Positions 1 through 3,412 of a stretch of DNA of 5,207 nt are shown piece after piece. The DNA is from Spirochaetaceae bacterium (GTDB taxonomy: Bacteria > Spirochaetota > Spirochaetia > Treponematales > Breznakiellaceae). The DNA is taken from assembly GCA_031280455.1 (NCBI GenBank), contig JAITGR010000004.1, positions 1-5,207 of the forward strand. The letters run 5' to 3'. Below the pieces are notes generated by a model, which was given only the letters and a program-made list of their open reading frames with translations, was not told the DNA's origin and did no database searches. Within the stretch, counting starts at the first letter, position 1, and the number at the start of each line of letters is the position of its first letter. Made by a program: the position numbers and the translations under genes.

Positions 1-94
1 AATTACTGCGCTAAATTATATATAACAGCGCCATGTAGCGCTTTATGCTTAAAATGGAGTTTTGCAAAGCCAAACTATGCAGAATTGGACACCA

Positions 95-124
95 GCCGCC
101 ATCCATGGCGGCGCATCCATGGCG
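95..124. repeat. 7-bp inverted repeat with an 11-nt tandem copy
   Basis: GCCGCCA (95-101) pairs with TGGCGGC (106-112) around a 4-nt loop. The 11-mer CATCCATGGCG occurs at 100-110 and again at 114-124, a 14-nt period. Both facts are read directly from the sequence. Function unknown; it may be replication-slippage debris or part of a structured leader. Confidence 0.5.
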
Positions 125-132
125 TTTTCTTA

Positions 133-165
133 GCTTGTAGTTTGCGCAAAGCGCAAACTACAAGC
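133..165. repeat. Perfect 15-bp inverted repeat, 3-nt loop
   Basis: The arm at 133-147 (GCTTGTAGTTTGCGC) is the exact reverse complement of 151-165, with the loop AAA at 148-150. No T run follows on the + strand, so it is not a textbook intrinsic terminator. It touches the next hairpin, sharing bases 164-165, so only one of the two can be fully formed at the junction. Confidence 0.75.
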
Positions 166-188
166 CCAAAGTGCGCAGCACTTTGGGC
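164..188. repeat. Perfect 11-bp inverted repeat, 3-nt loop
   Basis: GCCCAAAGTGC (164-174) pairs exactly with GCACTTTGGGC (178-188) around the loop GCA. It abuts the 15-bp hairpin on its left, giving a tandem hairpin pair. There is no U-tract. Role unknown; the pair could block readthrough, protect an mRNA 3' end, or be an intergenic repeat element. Confidence 0.7.
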
Positions 189-250
189 AGACGGCGGGGG
201 CATGTACGCGCGGCGCGCCGTTCGGGTATACTCGTGTAATACTTTAGACT

Positions 251-283
251 GTTCGGAAACTGAAGTTTCCGAACAACTTTTTT
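251..283 (+). terminator. Intrinsic-terminator-like hairpin before fucU
   Basis: GTTCGGAAACT (251-261) and AGTTTCCGAAC (264-274) form a perfect 11-bp stem with loop GA. After AAC comes a run of six T (278-283). Stem plus T run fits a Rho-independent terminator on the + strand. The T run ends only 26 bases before the fucU start codon and no promoter is visible between them. It therefore either ends an upstream transcript, with fucU reached by readthrough, or acts as a leader attenuator. The 2-nt nominal loop means the top pairs probably open. Confidence 0.65.
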
Positions 284-296
284 GTAAACCCCGGTT

Positions 297-302
297 AAGG
301 AG
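297..302 (+). promoter_or_regulatory. Ribosome binding site deciding the fucU start
   Basis: AAGGAG lies 7 nt before the GTG at 310. This is the only good Shine-Dalgarno sequence near the start of the frame. It picks the GTG start over longer in-frame alternatives, and the resulting protein length matches the FucU family. Confidence 0.75.
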
Positions 303-309
303 AGTTGCC

Positions 310-738
310 GTGCTGCGAAATATTCCGCCTGTTATTACACCCTGCCTGATGAAAATCATCATGGAAATGGGACACAACGATTACCTGGTGCTTGCCGACG
401 CGAACTATCCGGTTACTTCCGGCGCGCGGCGGGCAGTCCGGCTGGACGGCGTTGAAGTCGACGTCCTCCTCGACGCGCTACTGCGTTTTTTCCCGCTGGA
501 CACCTTTGTCCCGCATCCGGTCGTCCTGATGAACCCCCGGCCAGAAGAAGCGCGGCCTGTCATCTGGGACGAATTCGACCGCATCCTTAAAAAATACGAC
601 GTTGACGGCGCGTACACAGCGTTTCACTGTATTGAGCGCTTTGAATTTTACGAGTACGCGAAAAAGGCCTACGCGATTGTGCAAACAGGCACAACGGCGC
701 GCTACGCCAACATAGGCCTGCAAAAAGGCGTGCTCTGA
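310..738 (+). CDS. fucU: L-fucose mutarotase (FucU/RbsD family)
   Basis: Predicted 142-residue cytoplasmic enzyme that interconverts the alpha and beta anomers of L-fucose, feeding the usable anomer to fucose catabolism. E. coli FucU has 140 residues. Family motifs visible: MGHND at 20-24 with the expected catalytic His22, LADANYP at 28-34 with Asp30, [14 protein letters not shown] at 45-58, and the C-terminal block R110[11 protein letters not shown] followed by [17 protein letters not shown], which holds the Tyr132 and Asn134 expected in the active site. GTG is chosen as start because AAGGAG precedes it by 7 nt. The frame stays open back to position 85, but that upstream part covers hairpins and is not family sequence. 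No fucose isomerase, kinase or aldolase lies in the window; the next gene, 4 nt downstream, is a UPF0210 protein. A related RbsD-type pyranase specificity is the main alternative, but the motifs favour FucU. Confidence 0.9.
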   Translation: MLRNIPPVITPCLMKIIMEMGHNDYLVLADANYPVTSGARRAVRLDGVEVDVLLDALLRFFPLDTFVPHPVVLMNPRPEEARPVIWDEFDRILKKYDVDGAYTAFHCIERFEFYEYAKKAYAIVQTGTTARYANIGLQKGVL

Positions 739-742
739 TTGT

Positions 743-2104
743 ATGCTGTATTCCGCCAAAGAAATAACAGAAACCGTCGACATGTTTCTCCGCTACAAGC
801 TGGACATTCGCGCCATTACCCTGGGCATTTCGCTCCTGGACTGCGCCTCATCGCGCGCGGAGGAAGCCTGCCGACGCATACGGGAAAAATTGCTCCGGTT
901 CGCGCCGCGCCTTGTCCGCGTAGGCCGCGAGATTGAAAGCGAATTCGGCATTCCCATCATCAACAAGCGGCTGGCGGTTACTCCCATAGCCCTGGTCGCG
1001 GCCAGCGCCGGAAACGCCGACTACGGCCTGTTCGCGCGAACGCTCGACGAGGCAGCCCTGGAGTCCGGCATTGATTTTGTCGGCGGCTACTCCGCGCTGG
1101 TGCAGAAAGGCTTTACCGAAAGCGACCGGCGCCTTATCGATTCAATTCCCGCCGCGCTGGCCGCGACAGAGCGCGTGTGCGCCTCGGTCAATGTCGCCAG
1201 TACCAAAAGCGGCATCAACATGGACGCGGTGCGGCTTATGGGGCGCATTATCAAAGCGGCGGCGGAAAAGACGGCCGACCGCGACGCTATCGCGTGCAGC
1301 AAGCTGGTGGTGTTCTGCAACGCGCCGGAAGACAACCCGTTTATGGCCGGCGCGTTCCACGGAACAGGCGAAGGCGAGGCCTGCTTGAATGTCGGCGTTT
1401 CCGGCCCCGGGGTGATTAAGGCGGCGCTGGAAACCTGCCGGGGAAAAAGTTTTGACGAATTGGCCGACACTATCAAAAAGACCGCGTTCAAAATTACCCG
1501 CATGGGGCAGCTTGTCGGTATGGAAGCCGCCGCCCGCCTTGCCATCCCGTTCGGCATTCTGGACTTATCGCTTGCCCCGACTCCCGCCGCCGGCGATTCG
1601 GTCGCCCGTATTCTGGAGGAAATGGGGCTCGAAGCGGCGGGCACCCACGGCACCACCGCGGCGCTGGCGCTGCTTACCGACATGGTAAAGAAAGGCGGCG
1701 TTATGGCGTCTACCCATGTCGGCGGGTTTTCCGGCGCGTTTATACCAGTATCCGAAGACGAAGGCATGGTCGCCGCCGCCAAACAAGGGCACATCACCCT
1801 GGATAAACTGGAAGCGATGACGGCCGTATGTTCGGTCGGGCTGGATATGATAGCGCTGCCGGGCGACACCAGCGCGGAGACGCTCTCGGCAATTATCGCG
1901 GACGAGATGGCGATAGGCATGGTGAACAACAAAACAACCGCCGCCCGCCTGATTCCGGTTCCCGGCAAAAAAGCGGGCGACTGGGCGCAGTTTGGCGGAC
2001 TACTGGGCGGGGCGCCTATCATACCCGTTCACCAAGCGCGCAGCGACGCTTTTATCGCCCGCGCCGGCAGAATCCCCGCCCCCATACACAGCTTCCGCAA
2101 CTGA
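743..2104 (+). CDS. UPF0210 (DUF711, PFL-like) family protein
   Basis: A 453-residue soluble protein covering the full family length (about 450). Its function is not established; the family is known from structures and is described as having a pyruvate-formate-lyase-like fold, but no reaction can be assigned from sequence. Conserved-looking blocks: [16 protein letters not shown] (148-163), [21 protein letters not shown] (from 187), [15 protein letters not shown] (211-225), [20 protein letters not shown] (300-319), [21 protein letters not shown] (from 322), [17 protein letters not shown] (364-380) and [17 protein letters not shown] (393-409). No signal peptide or membrane segment. The ATG lies 4 nt after the fucU stop and has no clear Shine-Dalgarno of its own, so translation is probably coupled to fucU. 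Family members are commonly encoded beside a small ACT-domain (UPF0237) protein; that partner is absent here and FucU takes the upstream place. Confidence 0.88.
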   Translation: MLYSAKEITETVDMFLRYKLDIRAITLGISLLDCASSRAEEACRRIREKLLRFAPRLVRVGREIESEFGIPIINKRLAVTPIALVAASAGNADYGLFARTLDEAALESGIDFVGGYSALVQKGFTESDRRLIDSIPAALAATERVCASVNVASTKSGINMDAVRLMGRIIKAAAEKTADRDAIACSKLVVFCNAPEDNPFMAGAFHGTGEGEACLNVGVSGPGVIKAALETCRGKSFDELADTIKKTAFKITRMGQLVGMEAAARLAIPFGILDLSLAPTPAAGDSVARILEEMGLEAAGTHGTTAALALLTDMVKKGGVMASTHVGGFSGAFIPVSEDEGMVAAAKQGHITLDKLEAMTAVCSVGLDMIALPGDTSAETLSAIIADEMAIGMVNNKTTAARLIPVPGKKAGDWAQFGGLLGGAPIIPVHQARSDAFIARAGRIPAPIHSFRN

Positions 2105-2116
2105 TGTTTCCCCCCC

Positions 2117-2145
2117 TTGCGCAAACCAAAAAAACGCGCCATACT
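2117..2145 (+). promoter_or_regulatory. Candidate sigma-70 promoter for tRNA-Leu
   Basis: TTGCGC (2117-2122) and CATACT (2140-2145) are separated by exactly 17 nt. The -10 box matches consensus at 4 of 6 positions and the -35 at 3 of 6. The predicted start, around 2152, would leave a short leader of about 7 nt before the tRNA, as is normal. It lies in the 54-nt gap after the UPF0210 stop. The match is modest, so readthrough from upstream remains possible. Confidence 0.45.
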
Positions 2146-2158
2146 GTACTCGTAAGCA

Positions 2159-2242
2159 GCCCAGATGGTGGAATTGGTAGACACGCTGGTTTCAGGTACC
2201 AGTGCCGTTAAAAGCATGGAAGTTCGAGTCTTCTTCTGGGCA
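2159..2242 (+). tRNA. tRNA-Leu (anticodon CAG)
   Basis: An 84-nt class II tRNA. The acceptor stem GCCCAGA (2159-2165) pairs perfectly with TCTGGGC (2235-2241), with discriminator A at 2242. The D arm carries GGTAGA. The anticodon arm CTGGT-TTCAGGT-ACCAG gives anticodon CAG, which reads CUG leucine codons. A 15-nt long variable arm (TGC paired with GCA) is typical of leucine tRNAs. The T arm is GGAAG-TTCGAGT-CTTCT, with one G-T pair. CCA is not encoded (AAT follows), so it must be added after transcription. No repeat of the tRNA 3' end was seen elsewhere in the window, so there is no sign of use as an integration site. Confidence 0.95.
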
Positions 2243-2244
2243 AA

Positions 2245-2290
2245 TGCGTTAATTCTTATGGAATTAACGCAACCGTACCTGCCAGGGTAC
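2245..2290 (+). terminator. Two hairpins directly after tRNA-Leu
   Basis: TGCGTTAATTC (2245-2255) and GAATTAACGCA (2261-2271) form a perfect 11-bp stem with loop TTATG, starting 2 nt after the tRNA. A second stem follows: GTACCT (2275-2280) with GGGTAC (2285-2290), including one G-U pair, loop GCCA. Neither is followed by a real T run. Position suggests termination or 3'-end processing of the tRNA precursor, but the terminator call is weak because the U-tract is missing. Confidence 0.45.
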
Positions 2291-2318
2291 AGTTTGCGGC
2301 TAGTAAGGGCGGGTGGCC

Positions 2319-2822
2319 ATGAAAAAGAAACTTGCTTGTTTTGGCATCATTTTTGCGGGATTAAACGCCGGCCTCTACGCCACAGACCAGATTTACTTTG
2401 AATTAAATTGCGGAGCGTACTTTTATGCCGGCATTGGCGGAAAAATTGGCTGGATGCGCTTCGGGAACAACGAAAAAGTAGGCTTTATCTGCGATGCAAG
2501 TTATTACAACAATGGCTTTGTTGACGAGTATGAAGGAGACTGGCACGAGACTGTCAAAATAGCGCACAACATCGGCCTTGCGGCGGGCGTTATTTTTAAC
2601 AATATGGGCATGGATGGTGTGCTGCGGACATCAGAACACATAAAATTGAAAGGCCTCTATACAATCTGGGACCGGCCCCAGCTAGTGCCGTGCCTGGATA
2701 TCGGATTTAAGCTCAATGCATTTTTCACCGAAGAAACAGCCCTGACCATGGGAATCGGCTACGAAATATACGTGATTATCCCGTTTCCGTATGTTTCGCT
2801 TGGCATGATATTCACGTTGTAA
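2319..2822 (+). CDS. Unrecognised secreted protein, possible outer-membrane beta-barrel
   Basis: I do not recognise a family. The 167-residue protein opens with MKKK and a hydrophobic stretch (about residues 5-19), then YA-TDQ, a plausible signal peptidase I site after Ala21. The Cys at 7 sits too early for a lipobox. The mature part is rich in Gly and aromatic residues with alternating hydrophobic stretches (for example YFELNCGAYFYAGIGGKIGW) and ends YVSLGMIFTL, resembling a final barrel strand. It is therefore probably periplasmic or in the outer membrane, as a small barrel. The ATG at 2319 is preferred over the in-frame GTG at 2313 because AAGGG (2305-2309) lies 9 nt before the ATG but only 3 nt before the GTG. 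Base composition looks more AT-rich than fucU, UPF0210 and lepA. No good promoter is visible between it and the tRNA hairpins. Confidence 0.7.
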   Translation: MKKKLACFGIIFAGLNAGLYATDQIYFELNCGAYFYAGIGGKIGWMRFGNNEKVGFICDASYYNNGFVDEYEGDWHETVKIAHNIGLAAGVIFNNMGMDGVLRTSEHIKLKGLYTIWDRPQLVPCLDIGFKLNAFFTEETALTMGIGYEIYVIIPFPYVSLGMIFTL

Positions 2823-2828
2823 CAGAAA

Positions 2829-2861
2829 GCGCCCCTGATGTGCGATAAACAAGGGGGGCGC
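2829..2861 (+). terminator. Hairpin after the secreted-protein gene
   Basis: GCGCCCC (2829-2835) pairs perfectly with GGGGCGC (2855-2861) across a 19-nt loop, starting 6 nt after the stop codon. It is a strong GC stem but lacks a T run, so it is a candidate terminator or mRNA-stabilising hairpin only. Confidence 0.4.
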
Positions 2862-2881
2862 AATATGGGGTAATTCCGGTC

Positions 2882-2910
2882 TTGACAAACTGTGGAAAAT
2901 AGTTCTTAAT
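2882..2910 (+). promoter_or_regulatory. Sigma-70 promoter for the desulforedoxin-like gene
   Basis: A perfect -35 box TTGACA (2882-2887) is followed after exactly 17 nt by CTTAAT (2905-2910), 4 of 6 matches to TATAAT. The predicted start is near 2917, giving a leader of about 24 nt before the ATG at 2941. This is the clearest promoter in the window. Confidence 0.7.
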
Positions 2911-2930
2911 AGTAATCAGTTTCATTACTA
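2910..2930. promoter_or_regulatory. Candidate operator dyad over the transcription start
   Basis: TAGTAAT (2910-2916) and ATTACTA (2924-2930) are exact reverse complements with a 7-nt spacer. The dyad begins at the last base of the -10 box and spans the predicted start, so the left arm would be largely untranscribed; this favours a DNA operator over an RNA hairpin. Its right end touches the Shine-Dalgarno (AGGAG 2930-2934). The AT-rich dyad and the probable iron protein it precedes suggest a Fur/PerR-type regulator, but that is inference; it is not a recognised consensus. Confidence 0.45.
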
Positions 2931-2940
2931 GGAGAATACA

Positions 2941-3303
2941 ATGAAAATTCAAGTTGAAAAATCGGTTGTAACGTTTAATCCGGAAAATCAGGCGGAGAAA
3001 GACGCTTTGCAAAAGCTGTGGGAAGCGGTGATTGGCTGTAATGGCCCAACGCTCAAACTGTGCCCGGTCGGGGAGTACACCCCTTCGGCCAACGATAAAG
3101 GCGCAATGTTCTTTATCGAGGGCATGGAACACAGCAAGGATGCAAAAAGCACAGGGTCTGTAAAGCCGGTCGAATACAATCCAAAAGTGGTAACGGAAGA
3201 TTGCAGCGTCTATTGCAGCATCTGCAACAAAACCATCGACCTTAAAGCCGGCGACACAATCCCATTGTGCTGTGGCAGGCTCATGGTCAACCTCGACGCG
3301 TAA
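2941..3303 (+). CDS. Small protein with C-terminal desulforedoxin-like Cys4 site
   Basis: A 120-residue cytoplasmic protein with no signal peptide. Residues 91-115 read Y-C-S-I-C, then 14 residues, then CCGRLM. The spacing Cys92-x2-Cys95-x14-Cys110-Cys111 matches the desulforedoxin/desulfoferrodoxin N-terminal Fe(Cys)4 site, where the last two cysteines are adjacent. That site normally binds one iron (or zinc) and transfers electrons. The superoxide-reductase catalytic domain is missing: only one His (64) is present, so it is not a full desulfoferrodoxin. Residues 1-85 belong to no family I recognise and contain Cys33 and Cys41; Cys88 also lies just before the site. AGGAG 6 nt before the ATG supports the start. 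It has its own promoter with a candidate operator, suggesting regulated single-gene expression, perhaps by iron or oxidative stress. A zinc-binding structural role is an alternative. Confidence 0.75.
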   Translation: MKIQVEKSVVTFNPENQAEKDALQKLWEAVIGCNGPTLKLCPVGEYTPSANDKGAMFFIEGMEHSKDAKSTGSVKPVEYNPKVVTEDCSVYCSICNKTIDLKAGDTIPLCCGRLMVNLDA

Positions 3304-3343
3304 GGAGCGAAGCGGCGGGCAATGCGTTACCGTGATTTCTGCG

Positions 3344-3371
3344 GGAGAAACGGCAAAATTGCCGTTTCTCC
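3344..3371. terminator. Perfect 13-bp inverted repeat after the Cys4 gene
   Basis: GGAGAAACGGCAA (3344-3356) is the exact reverse complement of 3359-3371, with only AA between, so in RNA the innermost pairs must open. It sits 40 nt after the stop at 3303 in the convergent gap, and could stop transcription from either side. No T run follows on either strand. Confidence 0.5.
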
Positions 3372-3373
3372 AA

Positions 3374-3412
3374 GACCCAATTCCAAAAATAACCCATTTT
3401 TGGAATTGGGTC
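3374..3412 (-). terminator. Perfect 16-bp hairpin overlapping the lepA stop
   Basis: The arms 3374-3389 (GACCCAATTCCAAAAA) and 3397-3412 are exact reverse complements around a 7-nt loop. On the - strand the stem begins inside the lepA TGA stop codon, a position typical of a 3'-end hairpin. The upper stem is five A-T pairs and no U-tract follows, so it could be a bidirectional or Rho-assisted terminator. Confidence 0.6.

Larger units (their letters stand above)
1..309. other. Non-coding leader region rich in hairpins
   Basis: I see no supportable gene here. A reading frame in phase with fucU runs in from upstream, but it lacks a ribosome site and crosses several perfect palindromes, so it is not treated as coding. 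A 31-codon frame from the ATG at 45 also ends inside a hairpin and looks like nothing known. The region starts AT-rich (TTATATATAA palindrome at 16-25), becomes a run of inverted repeats (95-188), contains the 10-bp palindrome CGGCGCGCCG at 211-220, and ends with a terminator-like stem (251-283) just before the fucU ribosome site. It probably holds the 3' end of an upstream transcription unit plus the fucU leader. Confidence 0.6.

Noticed and set aside
45..140. 31-codon reading frame from ATG 45
   Set aside because: No Shine-Dalgarno, no recognisable sequence, and it ends inside the 15-bp hairpin.
227..232. TATACT as a -10 box for fucU
   Set aside because: No acceptable -35 at 16-18 nt spacing (GTACGC or similar), so it is not listed as a promoter.
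85..309. In-frame N-terminal extension of fucU
   Set aside because: It covers three or more hairpins, has no ribosome site, is not family-like, and the GTG at 310 with AAGGAG gives the normal family length.
1087..2022. Long 311-codon open frame on the - strand inside the UPF0210 gene
   Set aside because: It is opposite a clear family gene in GC-rich DNA; its sequence is serine/proline-rich antisense shadow with no family features.
2165..2401. Reading frame starting within tRNA-Leu
   Set aside because: It overlaps the tRNA and the signal peptide of the 2319 gene in another frame, with no ribosome site.
2159..2940. tRNA-Leu as integration site for a lower-GC island
   Set aside because: No integrase and no repeat of the tRNA 3' end was found in the window; lower GC alone is not enough.
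2941..3303. Superoxide reductase (desulfoferrodoxin) call
   Set aside because: Only the desulforedoxin-like Cys4 site is present; the His-rich catalytic site is absent, with one His in the whole protein.
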